Shown: positions 30,136-41,147 of the stretch, in pieces
Layout of the letters: the number at the start of each line of letters is the position of its first letter
How positions within the stretch are numbered: position 1 is the stretch's first letter
NCBI GenBank assembly: GCA_027577595.1
Contig: JANBRJ010000035.1
Span: 1-64,000 of the forward strand
Direction: 5' to 3'
Length of the DNA: 64,000 nt
DNA from: Coemansia sp. RSA 487
Taxonomy: Eukaryota > Kickxellomycota > Kickxellomycetes > Kickxellales > Kickxellaceae
The notes under the pieces: model-generated
What the model was told of the DNA's origin: nothing
The model's database searches: none
The model's input: only the letters and a program-made list of their open reading frames with translations
Program-made: the position numbers and the translations under genes

Positions 30136-32640
30136 TTATCTAGATCGACTAGCTGTTGGCCCAATCCCTCGCCTGGCAACTTTTTTTGGTCGGAAATCCT
30201 GAGAAAGCTTGCATAATCTCTTGACGCATCCTCTAGCATCTTCTAGCTCCTTGGGCGATGGCCGCTTGTAGACGCGCTGCCTGATGACTACTTTGCGGCT
30301 GCCAATGGAAATGCAGATATCCACCCTTTGATGCATATGACGAATGTCACTGATGTGCTGCTTTTCGAGAATCTGCTTAAGCGCTTCGTGCGCCTGCCTG
30401 ACTATAGTCGCTTTACTTTCGCCCCTCTTTGGAATTATACGCTTGAACTCGATGGTGATCACAACCGCCAGTTGTCTTGGAACATGGCGGCCAAGTTCGA
30501 GCTTTGTCAGTATGAAGGCTCGGAAGATGTCTGCACTGACTGCCTCTAGTGCACCGTATACGTTGTTTGAAAGACGTTGTTTGAAAGACGTTGAAGCATA
30601 TAATTAAACTGCTTATAAATCATGCGCATATCGCCGTTGCAGAAGCCCTGTAAAAGTTTCTTGCGCTCCGTGCTCTATACATTGGTGTCATCGCTGTTGT
30701 ATATAGCCATCTGTAGCATATTCTCTCACATCTCTAAAAGCTCTCCATCGGAGATCCTGATGGTGTTGGAGTCCCCCCAGCATCAAATACCCCGTGTACA
30801 AGAACAGGGTCATCAGCCTGGTTTCTGAACACAATGGATCTGGGTTGGCGGGAAAGCTGGGATCACCAAGCCTAATCTTCTTGGTCGAGCCCTGAACGGG
30901 TCGCTGGAGAGTTTCTACAACATACGCTGCTGGCAGGGCGGTGTTCTTGTGCTCTTCAATGAGGCGGATGGCCATGTCAGTAACTATTTTCCAGCTTGTA
31001 AGTACTACCTGGTTAACAGCGTCACTGCCTCCTGTCAATCCCCAGAATAGTTTCGCAGCAGCAAGTCGAGGCATAGGTTTCGACAGCTCTTTAAGAAACG
31101 CTATTGATGCGAGTGGGTTATACTTTTCAGTTTGCGTTCCAATGTGATACCCGCGCTATACCATGCTTTCATGGTTTCCAAAATCTCAGTGTCTGAGGGG
31201 CTATCTTTGCCTAGCTCATCCCCGTTCACTTCTCTGGTCTTTTCGATTAAGAGAACAATCTTTTCCTCAGAACATCCGAAATACAAGCTCAGATCATGGG
31301 GATTCGTGCTGTCGATCTCTGGGTCGGTGTCTGCGGCAAGAGGCATATATCATATGTTGCTAGCGCCGAAAGTCATATCCGCAACTTTGAAGCGGCGAAC
31401 ACCTACCAACATTCCTGCAATGAGATCACCATTCCTCTACATTTAAGAATGATACAAAATAACAATTGCATACTTTAAATGAATATCCAACAATAATGTA
31501 GAGAAACACGCTATGCACAAAGTCTGCATACTTGCCTTGATTATCGAACTAAGGGGACTAGTGTAGATTTCTAGCGCCTCGGCTTTCCAGGGTTTGCCTC
31601 GAAGCCGGATCAGCGGGACGTCATATTTGTAAAGAAAAACAATGCACTTGCTTCGATATTTCTCCTGCAAAAGCCTGCAAGTTTCTCAAACATATCGAAC
31701 GCGAGATGTAGATTTTTTTAGCCATTCGTCCGTAGAAGAGGTCAGCAGGCTATTAAATGATTTGCATACCTGTTTAGCTCATCGTATGCCTTCTTTGTGT
31801 CCTGAGAAAAACGCTGTCCTTTCGTTCTTTTAAGCCATATATTAATAGTGTCGTTAACGCAGCTAGCAAAGCTTTTATAGAATGAACCAAGGGAATCGCT
31901 GACAACAGTCTATTATTTTAACATTTCTATCGCAGAAAACAAAGCGGTATTAGCACAAATAAAAAGAATAGGCAAGACGCAAGCAATAAAACATACAAAT
32001 ACTTACCTTGAGGTCAATACGGATGACCGGGTACTTGCAAAAGTGCTCGTCGTAGAACTCTCACTCGGTATCGTACAGCAGCCTGTTTTTCAAAAACTTA
32101 TCACAGGCTCTGCGGCACTTGGCTTCATCGAGCTTGCTATCGACTTCGACTAGAGGACCATTGTCGTTGTTTAGCACATTAAAGAACTTTTCCATAATCG
32201 AGAGATTAGATGTTTTTTCCAAACCGCCTTGGCAAGCAAATGCAAATCGGCGACTCTTTGACCTCAAATAACGCTTTGCATATAAGCGTTTTGCCAACGG
32301 TGGTTGCTGGCCCACGTTCCAAGTCCTCGAAATCGCCATCAGTCGGAATGCATCTTCCTGAAACCTTTGAGGGAGCTATACAACAAATATATATTTATCG
32401 GTAAATGCAAAGCATAGATATCATTATGCTTACATGATGGTTTCTGAACTTTCGATCAATGTTTTGGCGTCATCCTAGAACTATTCGGTTCATCGCTGAC
32501 TTGTTGTGGTAGAGGCTGTTGACTACCAGAGTCAATTATATCATTGTTGTCGTCTTTAGAGCTGACTCTGGAGCGTTTGTTAGATCTTGTATCGGAATAG
32601 TTGATTTTTCATGTGCGTCTGCACAAACCGTATGCTTACT
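30136..32640 (-). pseudogene. Decayed AAA-ATPase-like / PD-(D/E)XK nuclease-like gene
   Basis: Pieces in family order run from about 32640 down to 30136. They are an N-terminal Ser-rich leader, a P-loop region with LPRRFGKT (near 32220), HFCKYPVIRIDLK (near 32030), a Walker B-like strand before KYDVPLIR (near 31620), DLSLYFGCSEEKIV (near 31270), LFLYTGYLML (near 30780) and TIEFKRIIPKRGES followed by QAHEALKQILEK (near 30440). The last piece fits the E-x-K arm of the nuclease fold. These match the AAA-ATPase_like domain with a C-terminal PD-(D/E)XK module, a family expanded in some early-diverging fungi. Intron-like splice signals occur between several pieces, including GTAAGT near 32007 and GCAAGT near 31535. 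The gene looks broken in about four places. The original role is unknown. Confidence 0.75.
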
Positions 32641-33079
32641 CTTTTGTGCCCTTGCGCGAATCAGAGCCTTCCATTGCAATTAGTAACAGGTGTAGAAAGC
32701 CCTTTCAGAAAATTCAAAGATGAGAAAGCGCAGGGTATAAACAGAGTAGCTTGGAAAAAAAAAACTGCTGCGCATGAAAAGGCTTATTTTATTAATCAAA
32801 TGTATATGCTATGTCGGAGCAAAACGCGCTTGAACGAAACAAGTCACGTGTAGTGTTTCAATGGAGAATGTGCTAGCGCAGGAAAATAGTTTTGGTCTGG
32901 GGAAGGATTGAGAATGGGTATTGTTTGTCGCGTTTATTCTTGCTTTTTTTATATCTTCTTTTCACTGCTCTCCAACTTTTTGTATTATTTACATCCAGAC
33001 ACATTTTCGGACCAAACCTTTTCTTTTATACACAACGCACATAGTAGCCGCAGCAACTGTATAACAGAATAAAAACAAA
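32641..33079. other. Spacer before GID8
   Basis: A/T-rich sequence between the decayed ATPase-like gene and the GID8 ATG. It carries a T-rich stretch near 32942 and presumably the GID8 promoter. Nothing else is visible. Confidence 0.55.
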
Positions 33080-33921
33080 ATGACAGCGTCATCCTCTTCA
33101 AAACAGACGATTAGCATGGAAGAGTGGGAGAGCAAGCTGGCGGAGGTACCAATAGCCAAAAGGCAAGTATAGCACCTAATAATTCAGAGCCGCAAAAGCT
33201 CAAATTCGAAACAAATTGATGCTAAACACGAGGTAATTGAACTTGTAGCGACCTCAACCAATTGATAATGAACTACCTTATCATCGAGGGGTACAAAGAC
33301 GCAGCCGAGAAGTTCAGTGAGGAAAGCGGGCTCCATTCAACTGTAGACTTGGGGTCAATTGAGGAGCGGATGCAAATACGGTTTGCCATCCAAAACGGCG
33401 ACATAAAGAGTGCGATAGAACGGGTGAACGACCTTAACCCAGATCTCTTAGACACCGATCCGCGGCTGTACTTTCACTTGCAGCAGCAGCAACTGATAGA
33501 GCTTATTCGCCAAGGAAAGGCGGAAGAGGCGCTCGAGTTTGCGCAAGAAGAGTTGGCGCCGCATGGCGAGGAGCATCCGGAGCTGCTGCGGGAGCTTGAG
33601 CGGACTATGGCACTCCTGGCGTTTGATAACGTCACAATGGCTAATGGCAGCCATATGTCGCCGTTGGCGGATTTATTGGACTTTGCGCACCGACAGAAGA
33701 CGGCCAACGAGCTCAATGCGGCGCTGCTGGCTGCGCACAGCCAGCCAAAGGAGCCCAAGCTTCCGGCGCTTTTGCAGCTCTTGGCGTGGACGCAGGACCA
33801 GCTCGATAAGAAAGCAACGTATCCGCGCATCAATAACATCATAGAGGCGGTTCTCGAGGGCCCAGCGACTGCCACTACCACAGGCGGCAACAACAGCAAC
33901 AGCACGGCTACACGGCCGTAA
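33080..33921 (+). CDS. GID8: GID8/TWA1-type subunit of the GID/CTLH E3 ligase (one GC-AG intron)
   Basis: Two exons, 33080-33162 and 33249-33921, encode 251 residues. Exon 1 gives MTASSSSKQTISMEEWESKL and AEVPIAK; exon 2 continues DLNQLIMNYLIIEGYKDAAE. The LisH (27-60), CTLH (66-123) and CRA regions are all present, with HLQQQQLIELIRQGK, ALEFAQEELAP and ERTMALLAFD matching human TWA1 closely. The complex ubiquitinates gluconeogenic enzymes in yeast. The intron must start GC (AAAAG|GCAAGT) and end TTGTAG for the frame to join (AG+C gives Ser); the only GT nearby breaks the frame. The C-terminal Thr/Asn/Ser tail is lineage-specific. Without exon 1 the LisH domain would lose its start. Confidence 0.92.
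33163..33248 (+). other. GC-AG intron in GID8
   Basis: An 86-base intron with donor AG|GCAAGT and acceptor cttgtag. It contains gatgctaaac as a possible branch site 20-30 bases before the acceptor. Splicing here restores a frame that is conserved with GID8 homologues across the junction (KSDLNQLIMNYL). Confidence 0.85.
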
Positions 33922-34210
33922 GGATCTCATACAGTAAGCAAAAACAACCCTTTTCATATATTCCTTTTTTGCATACAAGTTTGTCTTATAAATCTCACAA
34001 ACCCCTTTAACAGCAGCGAACCCAGGTGGAGCTGGGCTTCGGTTCCTTGTTTGGATGATAACGAAAAGGCAGAGAGAGAGAGAGAGATGGAGTGATGAGG
34101 CTGAACAGACATATTCTGTACTTGTTTTTCACGAGTTTTTTGATGCTTCTTTTATTTTCTCATCCAGCTTTTTGTAAATTAAAAAGTCAATACAAATTAC
34201 TAGTTGCAAA

Positions 34211-37200
34211 ATGGCTGCCTCTGTCGAGCGTGCAACCACGCCATACACACGGCATTTCTACCCAGTTCTCGGCGTCCTCAATGCACCACGGCCGCTGCAC
34301 CATTCAAAGAATGCCACAGCTGAGAGCACTTTGCAACTCACACCATATGCACGCCAGGTCGGGCGGTCTATTCTGAAATACATTGGCGGGAATGCCAATT
34401 CCACGGCTCCATCACCACTACCGTCGTCGCCAATAGCAGATTCAGCGAACCAACACGAGCTGGTCGAGCAAGACGAAACGACTAGCAAAGAGGATCAGAG
34501 TGTAAGCGGCTGGGACCCTGTTGGCCCCTCGCGTGCCCCGAGGTGGCAAACCGTGGCGTTCGACAGGGTGGACGATATCCCCAGAAGAAAGGCATGGCGC
34601 CAGGGGGCCAGCGACAACAGTGCGGAGGAGACGGATCTGTCGCCCAGACGCGCAGATAGTGAGCTCTGGGGCGAGGGTTTGATGATGCCCCAATGGATAG
34701 CGAAGCAGCAGCAGCGGCGGCCGGCAACAGTAATATCGCTGCATGCGCTCCACCAGGGGTCTCCGGGAGGCGCGCGTGGTGCGGCCGGTAGCTTGGGCGG
34801 CTCCGACACCTTGCTGGCCGAGGAGCTGGCGCGCAATCGCATTTGCCTGGCGGCGTTTGGGCTTACATACATGGCTGTAGTTATTATCAACAGGGCGCTG
34901 GCCGAGGACGACCCAAAGGGCACCGAAGCACGGCTCACTGCGATTATGCAGCGGAGCGGCCTCGATCAGCAGTCACAGTTCGCGGTGTGCCGACCCGGTT
35001 CAGCCCAGCAGTTCCAGCGCTTTGTCGACGATCTTGAGCGCAAACTGTTTACGCGCGCTGCTGCGTACTACGCAGACTCTTTTGTGCGCACGCAGAAGAA
35101 GATGGTTGCCATTCCGCAGCTCCCAGTCCCCGCAACACCCGATAGACCGGACGCAGTGTATCGAAGCCTGTATTGGTCGCCCGAGGCACGTGCAGCTACA
35201 GGGCGGCTACTCGAGTCAGACAGATCGCTCATAGCCAAGTACTCAAGGTTCCTACCGCTGCGCGCATGGCTTGCCAGGTACCACTTCAAGCTCTCTGTGT
35301 TTGCCGAGTGCGCTGGTGACCGCGACACGGCTCACCGGTGCCTCTGGATGGCGTATCTACATCTTCTGTGCTACGTGGCCGAGATCGCATGCGGCGCATA
35401 TCTGCCCCCAAACGACAGCATCAAGTCTCAGACGGCAGAGCCCGTTCCGCCGCGTGGATGGATGTGGGCACTGAGTGGCGGAGACAGCGACGGACAGCGC
35501 GCACACAATATGCGGATGTTTGGCAAACGGTGGACCGAGGCAATCGAGCTGCTCGACGCCATCCACTTGCGGCTGGTGCGTGGCTGGCTGTACCAGTCTC
35601 TCGATTTGGCTGCACTGAGGGCAAAGAACCACCAGTCGGTGTTCTCTGCATCAGGCGCTTCAAGCAGTAGCGGGTGGGCGGCGTACGGGTTTGGCCAGCA
35701 ACGGCCCCAGCAGCCATTCGTTGTTGCTCCGATCAATCGGACCGGCACCCAAGGCACAGGAGGTGGCGGCGGCGGCAGCGCCAATGGCTCGTCTACTGCT
35801 CTTGGGATGGTGCCATCCAGCCCACGGTCTCCAGGAATGACAGCGCCTGGGGCCAATAACGGAGGCAGCAGCGTAGGGGCAATTGCAGGCATCAGCGGCA
35901 CCAACGGGTGCCTGGAACCGCTCGTATTCTCTGTGCATGCCGGCGAGGCGAGCGCAGCGACCGAGCAGCTGATGCAGCTGGAGCGAGCGCGGCGCGCTGA
36001 TCCAAACGTCTCCTCGCCGACGTCGCCCGAGACCGACAGTCTTGTGTACTATGTGGCCCTGGGCTCGGAAACCGTCGACGTTGATCTTCTTCAGCCAGTT
36101 GTAGACTCTAAAGTTGATGAGGAGTTGGCAGTGGCAGCAGTCGGGTGGTGGTCCTTGGGCGGCATGTATGGCGTTCTCGATTTTAGCAAACCACCGCAGC
36201 AGCAGCAGCAGCAGCAGCAGCCACCCCCGCTGTACAAGCGCCGCGATACTCTGACAAACGACAGAACAGCTGATATGCGCTCCATTTCCGCTGGGCTTGT
36301 CTTAAACAGTTCGCTGGATGTTGCGTGTGCGTCGCTGATGCTGCCGCAAAGCAACCAATACGACCAGTGTTTGACGATGGCGGCGCGTCAGTGCGCGGAG
36401 CATATAGTGGCTATGGCACGCGTGCTTACAGCGGGTGGGTTTGACGACTCTTCCAGCTACTTCTGGGCGTGCATTGCGCGCCAGTACTGCAACCACGCAG
36501 CGCTATACCAACTGGCGACAGACCACGGACTTGGCTTTGCGCATGCCCTGAACGCAATGGCGATGCAGCGCACGCCTGCAGACGCCCACGGGAGGCAGTT
36601 GCTCGAGTCTCTGGTGCAGTCGCTGCGCTCGCCACGCTTGCGTACCTCTGGTATCGAGTCTGAAACGACTGCTGGCGCTGTGTGTGCAAGCAAGGAGACC
36701 ACCAGGCCGCGCGCACTGAGCACTGCATTCACCGGGTTTGCGTTTGACCAGGCGCTTGGCAGCGTCTACGCCGTGGCTTCTGGGAGGAGCAGTAGCAGCA
36801 ATGTGTTGTCGCCAGGCAGAACCCACCGCACCACCACTGGTGGCTGCGTGTTTCCGCAATGGATGTGGCCTGAAAACGCAGCCCCGCTGTTCCACGCAGC
36901 ATCCCTGGCCAGCGTGCGACAGCGGCAGCAGTTTTTACGCGAAGAGCGCGTCTATTTATCTGGAGATACCGATGATTCGCACATGGTGTGTGCAACGCCA
37001 GGCGTGGCCAACACGTATGCTGCCATGTGGCTGGTACCTGAGCGTAAAGCTCTTGCAGAAGCCACATATGGCGATACTGCGTGTGTGCTTCTTTTGGCGT
37101 CGGCGCTACGCAGCTTGGCAAACGTAACTGAAAATGCCGGTCCTGCCGCCGCTGAGATAGTCTCGAGCAAACACAACTTGCGGTCCGTTGACGATACATT

Positions 37201-40200
37201 GGTGCGGCTTATCCGCGACGACCGTCGCGCGTCGGCGACAAAAAGCTCGTCGGCGAGATCAAACCACATGTGTCTATTCCTCGCTAGCCAGTTGGCCGAG
37301 ATGTATGCAAACAGCGGGCTGCATGCACGAGCGCTCGAGATCTTTGCGCTTCTGGCGGACCGTTTCCGTGCAGAGGGCTGGGCTCTTCTGACAGGCCACG
37401 CGCTGCAGTGGGTTTTGCGGTGCAGCTCTGCTGAACAAAGCACTGGCTCTGTTGGCAACAGCTCCTCTGCATCGGAGGTGCGTGCAATGCTGGAGCTTCT
37501 CTCGCCCCATGTCGTTGCCTGCGACAAGGAGCGCTCTTTCATTGCTGATGACTTTATGCGCCACTTGGCGCAGACCACAGAGCTTCTGGGCGCAGACGAA
37601 CCCAGCCAGCAGGCCGACCGCGATCCACTCGAGCTGAAGATCGATATGACGCATATCTACTCGCCAGTAACGTGCCACGCTCATTGGCGCCATTGGCGCC
37701 TCGGTACTTCTGATGCCACACACATGGCGTTTCAGGTAGCTGTCGATTGCCGTGATATTGCTGTGCCGCTGGCACTAAGCGAGCTTTCCGTTCGTATCGG
37801 TAGCAGCTCCAGCTCCAGCTCGTTCGACGTGCAGGTGCTTGGTGATGCCAGCGCCGGAGCTGCTGCCAAAGATGTGTCGTGTGCGGATGGCCAGAGTATA
37901 CGGTTCTACGATGTTGGCACTGTTGGCGGCGGATCAGCAGCAACGGTTCGCGGACTCAGGCTTGAGCTGAACCCGCGCTGCATTACTGTCTTCGAGGGGC
38001 GCGTATCGCTGGCTGACGACGATCTACAGGCACTGCATCCCAGCAGCAGCGATTCTACAGCGTGCTCGTCGGTTATACTGGACTCAGTGTCCCTGTACAT
38101 TGCTACTGGCGGGGAGTGGCGGCTGCGACTGTTCTGGCCAACATGCGCCAGCCCTACTACGACATCTGGCGAAAGTATTGCTACAACGCCTGGACAGCCG
38201 ATGTCTCTTGCATCGACACACCCAAGCAGCATAATTCAACAACAAGATGGAGCTGAGGATGCTACACTCAACCAGATCGAGCGGCTGCTTCTGTGCAACA
38301 TTGGGATTACGCGGATGCAGGAAGGAAACCGAGAGCTCGGGTCGTCCAGCCAACTGACGCTGCCTTCTGTGGGCGCCAGTGAAGAAGATGTCGCACTCCG
38401 GAAAGCCATTTGCATTGCCGGGCCTGCAGCATCGCTTCCCAAGCAACTGCTCCGCAAATGGCTTTATATCACACCCCAAGGCAACTGCGGTCGGTGGGTG
38501 CAGCTCCCGATGCCGCCCCTGGCACCAGACACGCTGTCGATCGGTGGTGGCGATGATACCACGCAGAGTAATGGCGATAGCAATTCCATGGCTGAGCCCA
38601 CGGTCTCTGCGTACAGTCGCTGCCGTGCGGTTCATCTGCCGAATCCCGAGCCTGCGCTGTCTATCGATGTGGGTCCAATTGCTACGCTGGCGCCAGCGTA
38701 CCGTGGAGAGGCGTTTCCTGTGCGCGTCGTGGTCGCCAATACGCATCGCTCCAGAACAGTTGCACGCATCGAGGTTGCTGTGACTTTGGAGGAGTCTTCT
38801 GCACATGCCGATGCGCGCGGGTCGATGAGCGACTTGGATGTTGCTGGCGACATGGCTCCTGGCGCATCGTCGCGTACGTCCTTTTCAAACACGCCGGTGT
38901 TCCAGACTGCTGGAGGGACTCCGCCGCTAGGCACCGTTGCTCCTACTGGCGGTGCATCCGGGGCAATGGCTACAGGGCGCATTGACTCCCCATGGCTGAG
39001 TATGAGCAACAAAGGCAGCTCCGCTAACATGCCCAAGGACCCGAGGCCACAGCACCTTTGCATCGACATAAATGCAGACACTGGCACCAAGGAGCTTGCA
39101 CCCAAGAACTCGCACGCAACCACTCTGTACGTGCACTTTCCATCGTCTGCACTTGAAAGCGCAGCGGAGGCAGCGCATATCGCAACAGAGGCGGAGGCGA
39201 CGGTTTCGCTTGTATTCACTGCGCGCTACGTGTTTTCGGATGACTCGCGTCGGCTGGACCCAGATAACGGCGGAAATGAGACAGCAGCTCAGTGGAGTGG
39301 CCAAACCACAATACAGACGTCGATTCCTGTTGTGCGCCACCTGTTTGCACACGCTGAGGCATTGCCACTTCCTGCGCCATTTGCTTCAACGCAAGACAGC
39401 CGACTGATGGAGCAGCCCGTACCAGTGAGCCTGCCAGCCACCGGTCTTTCTGCTGCCGGCGAGTACTGCTTCCGCCGGCCAGTGCGCGTGACGCTTGTCA
39501 ACCGGGGGCCCTGGGCTGTTGTGGTTGAGCGGGTCCTTCTGCGGCCTCCGCTGATAGAAGCCGCCGCGAGCGTACCGATGCGCGTGCAGTTGGCCGGATC
39601 CAGTGCGCACGACACCTATGGATCGCTGGTGGTTGCACCGGACGGAGGAACGCTGAAGCACGTGTTCTGGCTAGACATCCATACCACCGACGTCATCCGC
39701 ATGCCAACAGCCGTTTGTCCGGGGATGCTCGAGATCCAGTGGCACCGTGTTGAGCTAGAGCCGCCAGGAGTAGCTACGACGGAGCTTACGCGCCTATGGC
39801 TGCCACCTCTCGAGCTGGTACGCAAGCAAGTACAAGTCGACATGGAAGCAAGTATGCCTATGGCGCAAGTGGGACAGCCGCTGACTGTGTGCTACCGCGT
39901 GCTTAACCCTACGCGTGTGGTGCAGACGGTCGATACCACAATGCATGCGTCCGACGCCTTTGTTTTCTCGGGGCTGCGCAAAACCACACTGGCCGTTCTA
40001 CCAGGCCACGTCGGGCTCTTGCGCTTCAACCTTCTACCTACTATGGCGTCGCAGCAACGAGCAGCTCAAGATCCGTCGCTTGTAGATTACGCACCTGGCC
40101 ACCCGGTGCTTGCGCTGATGACCCATGGCATGCAAAGGAACGGCGGACACTACAGGCGCCTGGCTGGTTCGTCTGCTCTGCCGCAGAGCAACTTATCTGG

Positions 40201-40753
40201 GCTTGGGTGGACGATCTTGCCGCGGCTGGATGTGCGTATCGCAGGTACTGCGGATACAAGCACCAATGAAAGCGGTAGCGTTATCCAGCCATCACCACAG
40301 CAACCTGCTCTGAGACCGCGGGGCATGTTCAGCCCGGTGGTCCCTCCTCCTCCGCCCTCACGCGTGACGCTATCATCGGCCATCGACGGCTCTTCGCTGG
40401 TAGGCCTGGACCAAATGACACGCTGTGCACAGAATGCAATCGTTGCGCTTGCTGGGCTCGAGAATGGTGGGTTGAACGAGGCCCCAGACTCTGTAAAGGA
40501 CCTTTTGACGCCCGAGCTTGCCCGCTCCTGTCTCGATATGGTTCCTGACTACTGTGTTCATTCGGCAGAGGCTGGCTGGACTGAAGCTGTAGGTGCAGAG
40601 TCTGATATTGATAGCGATACCGAAGACGTTCAGGCATCAATGAAACCATCAGCGGATGTGCGTGGTGCATCGATTGATACAAACCCTGCGGCTGAGGAAA
40701 GCAGCGATGTGGTTCTGCGATACGATCAGACTACGATCTTCTGTGCACCCTAG
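34211..40753 (+). CDS. TRAPPC11 homologue (foie gras and gryzun regions)
   Basis: A 2180-residue protein with the TRAPPC11 plan. The foie-gras region (about 190-480) includes an AYYADSFVRTQKKM segment, LPLRAWLARYHFKLSVFAEC, and a RWTEAIELLDAIHLRL helix. A TPR-like middle part has SQLAEMYANSGLHARALEIF near residue 1025. The C-terminal half has immunoglobulin-like strands of the gryzun type (ALSIDVGPIATLAPAYRGEA near 1480; VTLVNRGPWAVVVERVLLRP near 1760) and ends FCAP. TRAPPC11 is a TRAPPIII subunit acting in ER-to-Golgi traffic and autophagy. Human and Aspergillus relatives are about half to two-thirds this length; the excess is Ser/Gly/Gln low-complexity inserts, such as those near residues 500-560 and 665. 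The start aaaATGGCTGCC is in excellent context. No intron is needed. Confidence 0.8.
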   Translation: MAASVERATTPYTRHFYPVLGVLNAPRPLHHSKNATAESTLQLTPYARQVGRSILKYIGGNANSTAPSPLPSSPIADSANQHELVEQDETTSKEDQSVSGWDPVGPSRAPRWQTVAFDRVDDIPRRKAWRQGASDNSAEETDLSPRRADSELWGEGLMMPQWIAKQQQRRPATVISLHALHQGSPGGARGAAGSLGGSDTLLAEELARNRICLAAFGLTYMAVVIINRALAEDDPKGTEARLTAIMQRSGLDQQSQFAVCRPGSAQQFQRFVDDLERKLFTRAAAYYADSFVRTQKKMVAIPQLPVPATPDRPDAVYRSLYWSPEARAATGRLLESDRSLIAKYSRFLPLRAWLARYHFKLSVFAECAGDRDTAHRCLWMAYLHLLCYVAEIACGAYLPPNDSIKSQTAEPVPPRGWMWALSGGDSDGQRAHNMRMFGKRWTEAIELLDAIHLRLVRGWLYQSLDLAALRAKNHQSVFSASGASSSSGWAAYGFGQQRPQQPFVVAPINRTGTQGTGGGGGGSANGSSTALGMVPSSPRSPGMTAPGANNGGSSVGAIAGISGTNGCLEPLVFSVHAGEASAATEQLMQLERARRADPNVSSPTSPETDSLVYYVALGSETVDVDLLQPVVDSKVDEELAVAAVGWWSLGGMYGVLDFSKPPQQQQQQQQPPPLYKRRDTLTNDRTADMRSISAGLVLNSSLDVACASLMLPQSNQYDQCLTMAARQCAEHIVAMARVLTAGGFDDSSSYFWACIARQYCNHAALYQLATDHGLGFAHALNAMAMQRTPADAHGRQLLESLVQSLRSPRLRTSGIESETTAGAVCASKETTRPRALSTAFTGFAFDQALGSVYAVASGRSSSSNVLSPGRTHRTTTGGCVFPQWMWPENAAPLFHAASLASVRQRQQFLREERVYLSGDTDDSHMVCATPGVANTYAAMWLVPERKALAEATYGDTACVLLLASALRSLANVTENAGPAAAEIVSSKHNLRSVDDTLVRLIRDDRRASATKSSSARSNHMCLFLASQLAEMYANSGLHARALEIFALLADRFRAEGWALLTGHALQWVLRCSSAEQSTGSVGNSSSASEVRAMLELLSPHVVACDKERSFIADDFMRHLAQTTELLGADEPSQQADRDPLELKIDMTHIYSPVTCHAHWRHWRLGTSDATHMAFQVAVDCRDIAVPLALSELSVRIGSSSSSSSFDVQVLGDASAGAAAKDVSCADGQSIRFYDVGTVGGGSAATVRGLRLELNPRCITVFEGRVSLADDDLQALHPSSSDSTACSSVILDSVSLYIATGGEWRLRLFWPTCASPTTTSGESIATTPGQPMSLASTHPSSIIQQQDGAEDATLNQIERLLLCNIGITRMQEGNRELGSSSQLTLPSVGASEEDVALRKAICIAGPAASLPKQLLRKWLYITPQGNCGRWVQLPMPPLAPDTLSIGGGDDTTQSNGDSNSMAEPTVSAYSRCRAVHLPNPEPALSIDVGPIATLAPAYRGEAFPVRVVVANTHRSRTVARIEVAVTLEESSAHADARGSMSDLDVAGDMAPGASSRTSFSNTPVFQTAGGTPPLGTVAPTGGASGAMATGRIDSPWLSMSNKGSSANMPKDPRPQHLCIDINADTGTKELAPKNSHATTLYVHFPSSALESAAEAAHIATEAEATVSLVFTARYVFSDDSRRLDPDNGGNETAAQWSGQTTIQTSIPVVRHLFAHAEALPLPAPFASTQDSRLMEQPVPVSLPATGLSAAGEYCFRRPVRVTLVNRGPWAVVVERVLLRPPLIEAAASVPMRVQLAGSSAHDTYGSLVVAPDGGTLKHVFWLDIHTTDVIRMPTAVCPGMLEIQWHRVELEPPGVATTELTRLWLPPLELVRKQVQVDMEASMPMAQVGQPLTVCYRVLNPTRVVQTVDTTMHASDAFVFSGLRKTTLAVLPGHVGLLRFNLLPTMASQQRAAQDPSLVDYAPGHPVLALMTHGMQRNGGHYRRLAGSSALPQSNLSGLGWTILPRLDVRIAGTADTSTNESGSVIQPSPQQPALRPRGMFSPVVPPPPPSRVTLSSAIDGSSLVGLDQMTRCAQNAIVALAGLENGGLNEAPDSVKDLLTPELARSCLDMVPDYCVHSAEAGWTEAVGAESDIDSDTEDVQASMKPSADVRGASIDTNPAAEESSDVVLRYDQTTIFCAP

Positions 40754-41147
40754 CTTTTTTGTCCTTGTGACACAAGCGGGATTAAAATAGACACAGGTGT
40801 GAGAAGGCGAAAAAAATAGTATTTGCCAAGAGATCTCTTGAGAAATGCGAGCTAGTCTATTTTAAGAAGACCCATCCAATTGGACCAACTTTTGGAATAA
40901 GCCTAAACCATTGGGGGGATTTGTTTCTCTATTAAAAAAACCTGTTCCTGTTACGTTTTTTAAAGCATTTTTGAAACAAACTGTTGGTTTTTTTTCCCTT
41001 GGCTTGCCCACCACAAAGCACATTTCTGTTTTCGTTTTCTTCTTCTTTTAAGTGTTTTCTTTTCATTTATTCTCTAATTCCATCAAAGCAAGCTATCTTT
41101 TCCATATTTGCATACCCTTTTTTTGTTTTTTTTGCTTTGGTGGTCAA
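40754..41147. other. Spacer between TRAPPC11 and GT15 genes
   Basis: A/T-rich, with pyrimidine-rich stretches from 41030 to 41140 just before the short first exon of the GT15 gene. No other feature is supported. Confidence 0.55.

Noticed and set aside
33262-33921. GID8 starting at the internal Met of LIMNYL
   Set aside because: This would remove the first part of the LisH domain, while an upstream exon with a matching N-terminus joins in frame through a GC-AG intron.
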